Notes under the pieces: model-generated | Databases searched by the model: none | What the model saw: only the letters and a program-made list of their open reading frames with translations | Told to the model about the DNA's origin: nothing | Assembly (NCBI RefSeq): GCF_032854445.1 | Contig: NC_088302.1 | Location: 4,523,338-4,587,337 of the forward strand | Direction: 5' to 3' | Source: Liolophura sinensis | Taxonomy: Eukaryota; Mollusca; Polyplacophora; Chitonida; Chitonidae | DNA length: 64,000 bases | Translations under genes and position numbers: made by a program | Shown here: positions 1-12,900 of the stretch, piece by piece | Numbering within the stretch: position 1 is the first letter of the stretch | Layout: every line of letters starts with the position of its first letter

Positions 1-757
1 TGAATGCCAAATCAAACCTGTGAAGCCCAGACTATGGCCAATCCCAACTGAATGCCATATCAAACCTATGAAACCCAGACTATGGCCAATCCCTACTGAA
101 TGCCATATCAAACCTGTGAAACCCAGACTACAGCCAATCCCTACTGAATGCCAAATCAAACCTGTGAAACCCAGGCTACGATCAGTCTCTACTGAATGCC
201 AAATCAAACCTATGAAACCCAGACTACAGCCAATCCCTACTGAATGCTAAATCAAACCTGTGAAACCCAGACTACGATCAATCCCTACTGAATGCCATAT
301 CAAACCTATGAAACCCAGACTACGGCCAATCCCTACTGAATGCCATATCAAACCTATGAAACCCAGACTACAGCCAATCCCTACAGAATGCCATATCAAA
401 CCTGTGAAACCCAGACTACAGCCAATCCCTACTGAATGCCAAATCAAACCTAAGAAACCCAGACTACAGCCAATCCCTACTGAATGCCAAATCAAACCTA
501 TGAAACCCAGACTACGATCAATCTCTGCTAAATGCCAAATCAGACCTGTGAAACCCAGGCTACGATCAGTCTCTACTGAATGCCAAATCAAACCTGTGAA
601 ACCCAGACTACGATCAGTCTCTACTGAATGCCAAATCAAACCTGTGAAACCCAGACTACAGCCAATCCCTACTGAATGCCAAATCAAACCTGTGAAACCC
701 AGACTACAGCCAATCCCTACTGAATGCCAAATCAAACCTGTGAAACCCAGACTACAG
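1..757. repeat. 48-bp minisatellite, about 16 copies, cut by the window edge
   Basis: Tandem copies of a 48-base unit beginning TGAATGCCAAATCAAACCTG run from base 1 to about 757 with scattered substitutions and no obvious length variants. Because 48 is a multiple of three, both strands stay open (16-residue periodic frames), which explains the small ORFs here. It lies upstream of the first visible TMEM144 exon, so it is presumably intronic. The left end is outside the window. Confidence 0.95.
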
Positions 758-1447
758 CCTCATCATCAGCCATGAAGGCAGGAATAATGGACGTTCTCGC
801 CCATGACTGTGCCATTGTTGTTGTTATGGTTGTGTCATAGGGAAGGATTGGGCTTCTCCTGATGTTCTCCTTGTCCCTCGTATTCACTTCCTGACAGTGT
901 TTTTCTCAAATAGCTGGGTAAGCCTGCACTGTCAGAATAAAATGTAATACAGGTGCACATAAACAGTAAATTCCCCTCTTGTGCTTGTGTACTCTGGAAA
1001 TGGCTTCATTTCAGACATGCTTGTTATATCTGATGTAGGCCTACCTTACTGTCCAGTTTATGGCATTGTGTTTGAACACTTTCATTAGCAGTTAACACGT
1101 TAACAAAGATCAAATAGTATAAATGTACTGCTTGTTATGTTTTGTTATGTACAATTTTATGTATATATGTTCATTTATAATATTATAATATAAAGCTGTT
1201 TCAGTGAGAAATAGGTCTTTATCTACACTTTTGGATTTTCAAGTCTTAGATTTTCCATGATGGTATAAAGTATCCAATAGCCAACTGTTCTTGTTTTGGC
1301 TTAGTTTTGTGAAAGTGCCCTATAGCCAGTTGTTTCTGTTTTGCTCAGTTGCGTGAAAGTGTCCTGTCACCGGTTGTTTGTGTCTAGGTTCAGTTTGTAT
1401 GGAAGTGTCCTATGGCCAATTGTGAATGACTGTTTTCTTTGTTCCAG
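758..1447 (+). other. Intron sequence upstream of the first visible TMEM144 exon
   Basis: No coding exon was seen here. The stretch is AT-rich unique sequence followed by a degenerate 44-46 base tandem repeat, and it ends in the splice acceptor TTTGTTCCAG at 1438-1447. Confidence 0.6.
1268..1440. repeat. Degenerate 44-46-bp tandem repeat next to a splice acceptor
   Basis: The motif AAGTGTCCTATAGCCA recurs, diverged, at about 1268, 1313, 1357 and 1403, so the spacing is 44-46 bases. The T-rich second half of the last copy runs into the acceptor of the exon that begins at 1448. Confidence 0.7.
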
Positions 1448-1569
1448 CGAGATGGTAGTGTGAACCCTGCCTGGTTACCAGAGGGACCAATTGCAGACAA
1501 ACTCAATAAAAGTAATCAGAGTGCTGACATTTTCCTTGAACGGCTGTCACCAATGGTAAAACGAGTTAT
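1448..1569 (+). CDS. TMEM144: TMEM144-like, first visible exon
   Basis: Acceptor TTTGTTCCAG and donor AT|GTAAGT. The exon starts in phase 0 and leaves two bases over. It encodes a hydrophilic loop ending in a helical stretch (LERLSPMVKRV) that corresponds to the segment just before a membrane helix in TMEM144. The loop itself is poorly conserved in the family, so the call rests on its splice-phase fit and position. Confidence 0.8.
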
Positions 1570-4500
1570 GTAAGTACAATGAGCAAAGAGAACACATGAA
1601 AAAACCAACAAAACTAAGACAATCCATAAGCTTTATGTTTTTTTTTCAGTCCGAGGTCTCAGTGGTCTCAGAGCCTCTCACCATTGCGGTTGCTTTGAGT
1701 TCTAGTCCAGGTCATACTGGCTTCCTCTCCAGTCATATGTTTGAAGGCCTGTTGGCAATCCGTGGATTGTTGTCGTTTTCCCCCACGTTCTGCCTGGTTT
1801 CCTCCTGGCATAATTCTGGCCGCCATCATATAAAGGAAATATTCCTGAGTTATGGCATAAAACACCAATCAAACAAATAAACGTATTTACAGTCATTTGC
1901 TTAATATTTTTCAAGCAATGTAGTGTAACATGAAGACATTCGTTGCCTTCTCATTGTAATAATAGTCTTTTTTGCTGAAATTCCATGTGAGAATCAGGCT
2001 TTTTCTCTTGTTTCAGAGGATCAGTGTTGTCTCTTATATCCGGTGTTTTGTATGGGATTTGTTTTGCTCCAGCTATTCATGTGCAAGACAAGGTGGAGGG
2101 TGCCAGTGCGAATGGTAAGACAGTTTATCATACATGTACGGAACGAACTACTTCAACCACCATGGCATCCATGGATAGTCCCTTGTCTTCTACTGCCTGT
2201 TTTGGCTCGGTGTGACTCTCGCATCCTTGACCAACAAGGTTTCATGTTGAAATCCATTTGTCATTGTTTGAACTGTGGCGTTATACATGGTACCTTGTTC
2301 AGCAGAATAAATAAATTTTTATAGCCTGTTTTCAGGGTATTGAAAACATTGGTCTTGGTTTTAGAAGCACATGGCCATGTTTACACCCATAAAGTCTTGT
2401 TCTGGTGTTACCTAAGGCCAAGTAAACAGTCCTGTCACAGTAAATAAGTCTGGAATACAACAACAACAACATACTGATTACAAGCAAAATCTGATTGGCT
2501 TTCTGTGGCATGTCATGAGCTCTGATATGTTCCTGTTCTACATCATGCGAACAAAATCTGATTGGCTCTCTGTGGCATGTCATGAGCTCTGACAAGTTCC
2601 TGTTCTACATCATGTGAACAAAATCTGATTGGCTCTATGTGGCATGTCATGAGCTCTGATATGTTCCTGTTCTACATCATATGAACAAAATCTGATTGCC
2701 TCTCTGTGGCATGTCATGAGCTCTGATAAGTTCCTGTTCTACATCATGAGAAGAAAATCTGATTGCCTCTCTGTGGCATGTCATGAGCTCTGATAGGTTC
2801 CTGTTCTACATCATATGAAGAAAATCTGATTGGCTCTCTGTGGCATGTCGTGAGCTCTGATATGTTCCTGTTCTACATCATGAGAAGAAAATCTGATTGG
2901 CTCTCTGTGGCATGTTATGAGCTCTGATATGTTCCTGTTCTACATCATATGAACAAAATCTAATTGGCTCTCTGTGGCATGTCATGAGCTCTGATAAGTT
3001 CCTGTTCTACATCATGAGAAGAAAATCTGATTGGCTCTCTGTGGCATGTCATGAGCTCTGATAAGTTCCTATTCTACATCATGAGAACAAAATCTGATTG
3101 GCTCTCTGTGGCATGTCATGAGCTCTGATAAGTTCCTGTTCTACATCATGAGAAGAAAATCTGATTGGCTCTCTGTGGCATGCAGTGAGCTCTGACAAGT
3201 TCCTGTTCTACATCATATGAAGAAAATCTGATTGGCTCTCTGTGGCATGTCATGAGCTCTGATAAGTTCCTGTTCTACATCTTGAGAAGAAAATCTGATT
3301 GGCTCTCTGTGGCATGTCATGAGCTCTGATATGTTCCTGTTCTACACCATATGAACAAAATCTGATTGGTTCTCTGTGGCATGTCATGAGCTCTGATATG
3401 TTCCTGTTCTACACCATATGAAGAAAATCTGATTGGCTCTCTGTGGCATGTCATGAGCTCTGATATGTTCCTGTTCTACACCATATGAACAAAATCTGAT
3501 TGGTTCTCTGTGGCATGTCATGAGCTCTGATATGTTCCTGTTCTACACCATATGAACAAAATCTGATTGGCTCTCTGTGGCATGTCATGAGCTCTGATAT
3601 GTTCCTGTTCTACACCATATGAACAAAATCTGATTGGTTCTCTGTGGCATGTCATGAGCTCTGATATGTTCCTGTTCTACACCATATGAACAAAATCTGA
3701 TTGGCTCTATGTGGCATGTCATAAGCTCTGGTATGTTCCTGTTCTACATCATATGAACAAAATCTAATTGCCTCTCTGTGGCATGTCATGAGCTCTGATA
3801 TGTTCCTGTTCTACATCATGCGAACAAAATCTGATTGGCTCTCTGTGGCTTGTCATGAGCTCTGATATGTTCCTGTTCTACATCATGAGAAGAAAATCTG
3901 ATTGGCTCTCTGTGGCATGTCATGAGCTCTGATATGTTCCTGTTCTACATCATATGACCAAAATCTGATTGGCTCTCTGTGGCATGTCATGAGCTCTGAT
4001 ATGTTCCTGTTCTACATCATGAGAAGAAAATCTGATTGCCTCTCTGTGGCATGTCATGAGCTCTGATAGGTTCCTGTTCTACATCATATGAAGAAAATCT
4101 GATTGGCTCTCTGTGGCATGTCGTGAGCTCTGATATGTTCCTGTTCTACATCATGAGAAGAAAATCTGATTGGCTCTCTGTGGCATGTCATGAGCTCTGA
4201 TATGTTCCTGTTCTACATCATATGAACAAAATCTGATTGCCTCTCTGTGGCATGTCATGAGCTCTGATAAGTTCCTGTTCTACACCATATGATGAAAATC
4301 TGATTGCCTCTCTGTGGCATGTCATGAGCTCTGATATGTTCCTGTTCTACATCATGAGAACAAAATCTGATTGCCTCTCTGTGGCATGTCATGAGCTCTG
4401 ATATGTTCCTGTTCTACATCATGAGAAGAAAATCTAATTGGCTCTCTGTGGCATGTCATGAGCTCTGATATGTTCCTGTTCTACATCATGAGAACAAAAT

Positions 4501-6781
4501 CTGATTGGCTCTCTGTGGCATGTCATGAGCTCTGATATGTTCCTGTTCTACATCATGTGAACAAAATCTGATTGGTTCTCTGTGGCATGTCATGAGCTCT
4601 GATATGTTCCTGTTCTACACCATGAGAACAAAATCTAATTGGCTCTCTGTGGCATGTCGTGAGCTCTGATATGTTCCTGTTCTACATCATGAGAAGAAAA
4701 TCTAATTGGCTCTCTGTGGCATGTCATGAGCTCTGATATGTTCCTGTTCTACATCATGAGAACAACTCTCATTACTAAATCTAATCAATCAATCAGAATT
4801 CACTTAACTATGTCATTGTTTTGAACAGCCAAATGTCATTGGAATGTGTGAACGCTGTACCCTTCAGGTACGGCCACCAGACCATCTGATGATTACCCAT
4901 TATCCCAAGAAAGTTTCTCTAAGACTGGGATATATCACAACCTTGCTTTGTAGTTTTTCTCCAGCTCTTGTGTGAATTAATGTATTTGCCTTAAGAATTT
5001 CCCCAAAAGGGCATTTTGGAGGTGGAAACATTTTACTTTTAGTGCTGAAACTTACCTTGAACGTTGGCGTCTAATAACAGTGACAACAAAGTTAAAAAAA
5101 TGTTAGGATGGTATCTTAAGAACTACTGCATGTATTGAGCTCAAGAGCTGCACACATGTAGAGCACGATAACACAAGACGGATATTCAATCGTTGATTTG
5201 CTGTGTTTATATCAAATACTGTAAATTATAAAATTCACGACTTAGTATATTGTGTATTAGAATCAATGTTAAACAAAATGTTAGATGTAGTGTCTCAAAA
5301 AGTATTGTATGTATTGATCTGAGGTTTTATAAAGCACAGTGATTACGAGGGGAATGTTCCATTGCTGATGGTCTACCAAATTCATGATTTTTCTTTATGT
5401 ATTGAGCTGAAGTTTTGCATTCATGTGTCTCCTACAGACAAGCTCTTTGGTAGCCTTTCCACCAGTTCTGAGTTCAGTAGGTTACTCTCCTAACTTCCAA
5501 ACAAACCTTAAAACCTTTCTAACCTATTTGTGTGACATGCCATTATGTTTTTGTACATGTATGTTTCAGGTCTGGACTATGTATTTGCTCATTTTACTGG
5601 TATCTTTGCTGCCAGTGTTGTGTACTTCATGATCTATGCAGCCATCATGAAGAATGAACCAAAGGTGTACCCTAAGGTTATCATGCCAGCATTGCTGTCT
5701 GGTTTGATGTGGGGAGTGGCCACCACCTGCTGGTTTGTAGCTAATAAAGCTCTCTCAGAGCCTGTCTCCTTCCCCATCATCACTACAGGCCCAGGGGTTG
5801 TGGCTTCTATCTGGGGATCCTGGTGTTCAAGGAAATCAGGGTAAGTCAGAGTTGTCTCCCTTGTGGTGCAACTGTACAGTAAGGCAACGGAAGGTTGTTC
5901 ATAAATGTATTCAGGGCAGGTCAGAATTGGATTTTAAGATACAAGTGTAATGATTTTAGAAAACAAATAGAAATTGTCTAATCAACCCACCAGTAATAAT
6001 TATGTCAAAGAAACGTATTTCCATCCAAAGTTGATGGGATACACCAAAACATGGCATCGTGAACAAATATCAAGTTTTCTAAGTGGTTGATGTACTGTTT
6101 TAGCTGACAGCTGCAGTCAGTCCAGATTATTTTGGAAGACAGCAACAGTCTGTCAATATGTTAGCGTCGGACTTGTACCTGAATTTCCTTGCAATTACTG
6201 ACTACAGATACCTTTATACGATAGATACATTAACACCTTACCTTATTGATGCTGTTGAACGTCAAACACCAGCAAAATAGTTGATGTGTCATTGAAAAAG
6301 TGCATGTCAATTTCTGCATCTAGCTGTTGATGCAAACATGTCTACTTACATGTTCATGTAGGAAAGTGCTTTATTATCTTAAGTAAGTGTGTGAACTTTC
6401 AGGGCTGTACATAGCTCACTTGACTTGAGCCTTCGTTCTTGTCACAGACGACTTGCCTGATCAGTGAGGTTGCAAATTGCAAACCTGAATCCCGCTCTTA
6501 CTAGCACAGCTGCAGCTTCAGTCAGGAAGTTTTTCAGGTACTTGGCAAAAGTCGGCCTTTACTCAGGTTTCCTCTGTTCACTAATCTGAAAGGTGCAGCT
6601 GAGTATTGTAACCTCAAAAGTTATTAGAGATGAATTCACAGAACTCAGGGAATTCAGTAAGCGTTAAGTATGTATCTCTTTCTGATTTTCATTTTCAGGG
6701 CCATCGTAACCTTGTGCTGCTGTCAATTGCGTTTTGTTTGACCTTGGCCTGTGGGTGTTAGCGGGTATGTCAGATGCGTGA
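1448..6781 (+). CDS. TMEM144: TMEM144-like transporter, C-terminal half, four exons (two with frame breaks)
   Basis: Exons 1448-1569, 2017-2114, 5570-5840 and 6699 to about 6781 splice in consistent phases (0/2, 2/1, 1/0, 0) at GTAAGT, GTAAGA and GTAAGT donors. The product matches the C-terminal half of TMEM144, a multi-pass protein of the drug/metabolite transporter superfamily with a predicted carbohydrate transport role. Diagnostic segments are SGVLYGICFAPAI, LDYVFAHFTGIF, ATTCWFVANKALSE and VSFPIITTGPG, with about five hydrophobic helices visible. N-terminal exons lie left of the window. Two single-base deficits break the frame: at GGGG 5813-5816, after which the expected reading continues one base out of phase to the donor, and at GGG 6753-6755, where the assembled frame stops at TAG 6759-6761 but the other frame runs to TGA 6779-6781. 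Consensus error in G runs is my preferred explanation; a pseudogene is the alternative. Confidence 0.9.
1651..1880 (+). mobile_element. tRNA-derived SINE (family A) in a TMEM144 intron
   Basis: The copy begins near the tRNA-like GAGGTCTCAGTGGTCTCAG and ends with the conserved tail AAACACCAATCAAACAAATA. The middle part GGCTTCCTCTCC...CGTTCTGCCTGGTTTCCTCC is shared with copies at about 49.34 kb (+), 46.69 kb (-) and 40.5 kb (-). Such elements with a TAAAACACCAATCAAA tail are very common in mollusc genomes. Family assignment is by eye. Confidence 0.8.
2017..2114 (+). CDS. TMEM144: TMEM144-like, second visible exon (membrane helix)
   Basis: Acceptor CTTGTTTCAG|A and donor AATG|GTAAGA. It encodes SVLSLISGVLYGICFAPAI followed by a charged linker. 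The ISGVLYG...F.P motif is a TMEM144 family signature. Length 98 bases, and the phases agree with both neighbours. Confidence 0.9.
2486..4765. repeat. 67-bp minisatellite, about 34 copies, intronic
   Basis: Head-to-tail copies of a 67-base unit starting AAAATCTGATTGGCTCTCTG fill most of the second visible TMEM144 intron. The unit carries palindromic TCATGA and GAGCTC sites. Copies differ mainly at a few fixed positions (ATATGAAC/GAGAAG, GGCTC/GCCTC), in a mosaic pattern typical of unequal exchange or gene conversion. The unit is not a multiple of three, so no long frame exists. Confidence 0.97.
5098..5420. repeat. Degenerate duplicated segment of about 180 bp
   Basis: AAAATGTTAG followed by a CTACTGCATGTATTGAGCTC-like stretch occurs near 5098 and again, diverged, near 5276, and a third partial copy of the TATTGAGCTGAAGTTTTGCA part lies at about 5400. 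It is probably an old dispersed or tandem repeat in the intron; I do not recognise a family. Confidence 0.45.
5570..5840 (+). CDS. TMEM144: TMEM144-like, third visible exon, with a -1 frame break near its end
   Basis: Acceptor TATGTTTCAG and donor AGG|GTAAGT. It carries two to three membrane segments, including FAHFTGIFAASVVYF and SGLMWGVATTCWFVANK, and the SFPIITTGPG motif. After GGGG at 5813-5816 the family-like continuation (ILVFKEIR) is in the next frame; one more base would restore the 0-phase junction with the last exon. The length of 271 bases is one short of what the phases need. Confidence 0.93.
6515..6620 (+). mobile_element. Degenerate SINE fragment (family B) in the last TMEM144 intron
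   Basis: The segment with GTTTTTCAGGTACTTGGCA, then GGTTTCCTCTGTTCAC, resembles the better preserved copy at about 17.6 kb, including the run from 'caaaggt(t/c)gg' to 'ggtttcctcc'. Ends are not definable. Confidence 0.5.
6699..6781 (+). CDS. TMEM144: TMEM144-like, terminal exon, with a probable -1 break
   Basis: Acceptor CATTTTCAG. It encodes the last membrane helix (NLVLLSIAFCLTLACG). As assembled, the frame stops at TAG 6759-6761. Reading one base out after GGG 6753-6755 gives eight more residues and TGA at 6779-6781, close to the usual short tail of the family. Both missing bases in this gene fall in G runs. Confidence 0.75.
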
Positions 6782-9700
6782 TATAGTACAGCTCACTTAC
6801 TGCAGCGAACTTCAGGTGTTCTGAGCCAAGGATCCAGGGCCATGTGGTATTATCGTGTATCACAATAGATTACAAGAATGACTGAGCGTAATGACTCCAA
6901 GAATCATGACTTGGCATCCCCGGCTGAAGATTTAGTTTATATACTGTATTTTGAGCATCCTCAGAAATCATCTGATAAAATCGGACCATTTTGAGGGCTA
7001 TATTCCAGGTTTCCATTACTGTTCAAATATGCTAAAAGAAAATATATCTATAGTGGGATGTTCCTTCTTTGTTTGAGAAGGTATATTTTTCAGGTAATTT
7101 TGTTACTGTGGGCTTAAATTTTACATAAATTATTATCATATTACTGAGTATGAACGACATTCCTTTATGGTTGCTTAATTTCTGTTTTTGATCTTATAGA
7201 TCGTAGAACATGATAAATAATACATAAACTCTGCCTGCCATGTGCTACGTCAGTGCGGGGTCATCTATTTTTAATATTGTGTCAGAGTAATTCCCCTTTT
7301 CTATTTGGAAACACTGTTGAAAATATTGTACAGAAGAACAATTACATTCTACCAGGACATTTAACACATCATTCCAAAAATGTCGGGCACATTTACCATA
7401 CTTTTATACACGTATCCTATTGCTGTTTTACCTGTTGTCAGTTTTCAGTATCATTTGCATATCTGATGGGGAAAATCATCACTCATGTGTAGACAGTGTT
7501 CTGTGAAAAGGAAAGGGTCTTACAAAACTTGCAAAGGACAGGCCCAAGTGGAAGTCACCTTAAATTTCCATTTTGTGCCTTTTTTGCAGAGGATGTGTTT
7601 CCTGGAAATCATCATTTATGTGTATTGTAAAAGAGTGGCATATAAAAACTATGTGTGCTGGAGGGAAATTCCCTTCAATAGTCTAGTGGTTAAAGTGTGG
7701 ACTCTCTGAACCCAGAGATCATTGGTTCAAATCCCCAGCTGGTAAGCCCTGTCAAAGTATAATGTTTGAAACTTGTTTATATTGACCTAGTTTACATAAT
7801 ATGCCTAGATTGTCACATAGAAGAATGTGAAATCACATATAATGATAACACACTTTCCTGGAATTTACTGTGTAAAATCCTAGATGTTCTGGGTCTGCTG
7901 CCTGTTTAACTTTGGAAAAAATTTGGAAATATGTGAAATAAATGTATCACAATTTGAACACTTTGGATTCCGTGCCACATATTGAAGATTTTGAATTTTT
8001 TGATTAAATCCAAAATGGCTTCGTGGAATTGGCCACTAGTCTTATGTTCGAAAGGTATATACACTTGTCACTGTAGCATAGCGTAGATATTATCCATAAG
8101 CATTTGTCCTGTTCAAGTGTCACTGTAGTCCCCATCCTCACCCATAGACCTGTGGACAAGCTTTTCATTTTATCATTTTGCTGTTTGATGAAAGTGGGGA
8201 GTGACTTTTCAAAACCATCCATTCTCCCTTTTTTTATCATTCAACTTTGCTTGCTTTGATAATTTATAATAGCTGTGGAATTGTGAGCAGAAAGAAATCT
8301 GGTTACATGAACAAATGTGATAGAAAATCGTAATATTTTGATTATGAACTTGTGATAAACTTAATGTATTTTTTATCGGTGGTAAAACTTTGTCATTAAC
8401 TTTTTGCAGCATGTGATATACATGTATACTGGTTCCATAAATGAATTAGATATCCTACTATTTATTGTCATTTATGTTGAAGTTTGTGTATGACATGCAG
8501 AGGACACCAGTTTGTAATTTGTGCTGGTTTGTCTATCATCCCATAACAGCTTTCAGCATTGAGAAGTGATTAACAGAGGCAGCTTTCACAAACCTGTGGA
8601 AATCAAGTTTCTAATGCTTTTTCCTAAATGCCATTGTTTGTATCATTGCACCATAGAGGTGACTTGTTTTAATATTAACGTTAATCCAGAAAGGTTGGTC
8701 AAACTGAATTCAGTCTAAAAACAGGTGCTGTTACTTCCCTGTGAATTACCTCCCTTGAGTAATCAATCTGATCTGAACTGTTGCTGAAATATTGCTATAG
8801 TATCATGTAGCTTTGTTTGGGACATGAAGTCATGAATGATATTATGGATGCCTACAACATAGATTCACATACGTAGTAATAAATTGATTATAAGAAACAG
8901 TAATAATGAGACATAGACTGTGCAGCTAAATACACAAAGCTGCTTAAAAATTAAGTCATGATAAAGCTGTATAAATCGTAATGTTTTATGGCCATTGACG
9001 TATGAAATGCATGTGAACAGATGATGTAGGTACTGCATTCCATCACAAGATGTATTGTTCAGGTTAACAAAGCAGAAATGCTGATTACGTGTATTAGCTT
9101 GATGCGAATGAAGATAATTGTTTTTATCAGCTGTGATAGATTTACGTAGCCAGCATGTAGTGTGATAGAGACTAGAACAAATGTAATGTGGAACAGGCCA
9201 CTGATTCTGACATATCACATACCTTTATTTATTGTACACTAATATTGATTACAGCATATAATATATGTGCGATAAGTGTGTATGTATGTAAGCTGGACAC
9301 ATGCGGGTGTGTGTAATTGAGGTTGTTAGGTTGACTGTAGATGATCAGAGATATGAAATGTCATTCATCAGTCATTTCAGTTGGGAAAATTGTTGTGGGC
9401 AACTTCATGAAATAATTTTAATAGAAAGGATTCTGATAGAAAGAGATTTTTATTTGTAACTAATAACAGTTTAATGATGGAACAACCCGTGTTCACTGTA
9501 TTGGAATTCTTGATTTAGGACACACCAGTGTAAACAGTGATCAAATGTGATAGCATTTGTCAGCTTTTGTCAGTTTAGCCGATGTCGTCGGGTATCTTTG
9601 TTAAAATGAGTGTGGAGCAGAATGCTGCTGCCTAGATACTAGTCCTGGAATATTCAGTGGTGCATTCCCTGTTCAACCTGTTAGTCAGGTGATAACCCTA

Positions 9701-9960
9701 TGCACTGATGTTGTGTGTGTAACTCTATACATGTCCATGTGTGCGTATATCAACAAAGTGTGTTGTGAAAATAAAAGTGTTCATTTCTGGCTGATCAAAT
9801 AATAAATGTAAAGCCTGGAGGGGGCTGAACATCCCAACCAGAGTCTTGTTTTCATAATCCAAAGATTTAAAAATGCATGAAATGTGTTTTGTTTTTATGG
9901 CTGATAAATTTGATATGGATAGTAAATAAATATATAGACCTATATATTCTGTATAAGTAG
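6782..9960 (+). other. TMEM144 3' region and AT-rich intergenic sequence
   Basis: No further coding exon was seen on either strand; the short ORFs are AT-rich and show no recognisable motif. AATAAA sites on the + strand, such as 7937-7942, could end the TMEM144 transcript. A tRNA-like SINE head occurs at about 7675-7745. Confidence 0.5.
7675..7745 (+). mobile_element. tRNA-like SINE head
   Basis: TAGTCTAGTGGTTAAAGTG resembles a pol III box A, and GGTTCAAATCC, about 30 bases further on, is a near-perfect box B. The arms do not pair as a complete functional tRNA by eye and it sits in diverged repeat-like sequence, so a SINE promoter relic is likelier than a tRNA gene. Confidence 0.55.
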
Positions 9961-12900
9961 TGCATGTACTTCATCACCAAATCTGCTGGTGGTATATCTG
10001 TCATTGCCCCATTCATTAGACACATACTTGTGTTGTGCATGTACTTCATCACCAAATCTGCTGGTGGTATAACTGGCATTGCCCCATTCATTAGACACAT
10101 ACTTGTGTTGTGCGTGTACTTCATCACCAATCTACTGGTGGTATAACTGTCATTGCCCCATTCATTAGACACATACTTGTGTTGTGCGTGTACTTCATCA
10201 CCAAATCTACTGGTGGTATAACTGGCATTGCCCCATTCATTAGACACATACTTGCGTTGTGCCTGTACTTCATCACCAAATCTACTGGTGGTATAACTGT
10301 CATTGTCCCATTCATTAGACACATACTTGTGTTGTGTGGTACTTCATCACCAAATCTGCTGGTGGTATAACTGTCATTGTCCCATTCATTAGACACATGC
10401 TTGTGTTGTGCATGTACTTCATCACCAAATCTGCTGGTGGTATAACTGGCATTGCCCCATTCATTAGACACACACTTGTGTTGTGCCTGTACTTCATCTC
10501 CAGATCTGCAGGTGGTATAACTGGCATTGTCCCATTCATTAGACACATACTTGTGTTGTGCGTGTACTTCATCGCCAGATCTGCTGGTGGTATAACTGAC
10601 ATTGTCCCATTCATTAGACACACACTTGTGTTGTGCCTGTACTTCATCTCCAGATCTGCTGGTGGTATAACTGGCATTGTCCCATTCATTAGACACACAC
10701 TTGTGTTGTGCCTGTACTTCATCTCCAGATCTGCTGGTGGTATAACTGTCATTGTCCCATTCATTAGACATACACTTGTGTTGTGCCTGTACTTCATCTC
10801 CTGATCTGCTGGTGGTATAACTGTCATTGTCCCATTCATTAGACACACACTTGTGTTGTGCCTGTACTTCATCTCCAGATCTGCTGGTGGTATAACTGGC
10901 ATTGTCCCATTCATTAGACACACACTTGTGTTGTGCCTGTACTTCATCTCCAGATCTGCAGGTGGTATAACTGGCATTGTCCCATTCATTAGACACACAC
11001 TTGTGTTGTGCCTGTACTTCATCTCCAGATCTGCTGGTGGTATAACTGACATTGTCCCATTCATTAGACACACACTTGTGTTGTGCGTGTACTTCATCAC
11101 CAAATCTGCTGGTGGCATAACTGCCATTGTCCCATTCATTAGACACATACTTGTGTTGTGCGTGTACTTCATCACCAAATCTGCTGGTGGTATAACTGTC
11201 ATTGCCCCATTCATTAGACACATACTTGTGTTGTGCGTGTACTTCATCACCAAATCTGCTGGTGGTATAACTGACATTGTTCCATGTTGTGCGTGTACTT
11301 CATCACCAAATCTGCTGGTAGTATAACTGTCATTGCCCCATTCATTAGACACATACTTGTGTTGTGCGTGTACTTCATCACCAAATCTGCTGGTGGTATA
11401 ACTGACATTGTCCCATGTTGTGCGTGTACTTCATCACCAAATCTGCTGGTAGTATAACTGTCATTGCCCCATTCATTAGACACATACTTGTGTTGTGCGT
11501 GTACTTCATCACCAAATCTGCTGGTGGTATAACTGACATTGTCCCATGTTGTGCGTGTACTTCATCACCAAATCTGCTGGTGGTATAACTGTCATTGCCC
11601 CATTCATTAGACACACACTTGTGTTGTGCGTGTACTTCATCACCAAATCTGCTGGTGGTATAACTGACATTGTCCCATGTTGTGCGTGTACTTCATCACC
11701 AAATCTGCTGGTAGTATAACTGTCATTGCCCCATTCATTAGACACATACTTGTGTTGTGCGTGTACTTCATCACCAAATCTGCTGGTGGTATAACTGACA
11801 TTGTCCCATGTTGTGCGTGTACTTCATCACCAAATCTGCTGGTAGTATAACTGTCATTGCCCCATTCATTAGACACATACTTGTGTTGTGCGTGTACTTC
11901 ATCACCAAATCTGCTGGTGGTATAACTGACATTGTCCCATGTTGTGCGTGTACTTCATCACCAAATCTGCTGGTGGTATAACTGTCATTGTCCCATGTTG
12001 TGCCTGTACTTCATCACCAAATCTGCTGGTGGTATAACTGTCATTGCCCCATTCATTAGACACATACTTATGTTGTGCGTGTACTTCATCACCAAATCTG
12101 CTGGTGGTATAACTGTCATTGCCCCATTCATTAGACACATACTTGTGTTGTGCGTGTACTTCATCTCCAGATCTGCTGGTGGTATAACTGGCATTGTCCC
12201 ATTCATTAGACACACACTTGTGTTGTGCCTGTACTTCATCTCCAGATCTGTTGGTGGTATAACTGACATTGTCCCATTCATTAGACACACACTTGTGTTG
12301 AGCCTGTACTTCATCTCCAGATCTGCTGGTGGTATAACTGACATTGTCCCATGTTGTGCGTGTACTTCATCACCAAATCTGCTGGTGGTATAACTGTCAT
12401 TGTCTCATTCATTAGACACATACTTGTGTTGTGCCTGTACTTCATCTCCTGATCTGCTGGTGGTATAACTGGCATTGTCCCATTCATTAGACACACACTT
12501 GTGTTGTGCATGTACTTCATCACCAAATCTGCTGGTGGTATAACTGTCATTGTCCCATGTTGTGCGTGTACTTCATCACCAAATCTGCTGGTGGTATAAC
12601 TGGCATTGTCCCCTTCATTAGACACATACTTGTGTTGTGCGTGTACTTCATCTCCAGATCTGCTGGTGGTATAACTGTTATTGTCCCATTCATTAGACAC
12701 ATACTTGTGTTGTGCGTGTACTTCATCACCAAATCTGCTGGTGGTATAACTGACATTGTCCCATGTTGTGCGTGTACTTCATCACCAAATCTGCTGGTAG
12801 TATAACTGTCATTGCCCCATTCATTAGACACATACTTGTGTTGTGCGTGTACTTCATCACCAAATCTGCTGGTGGTATAACTGACATTGTCCCATGTTGT

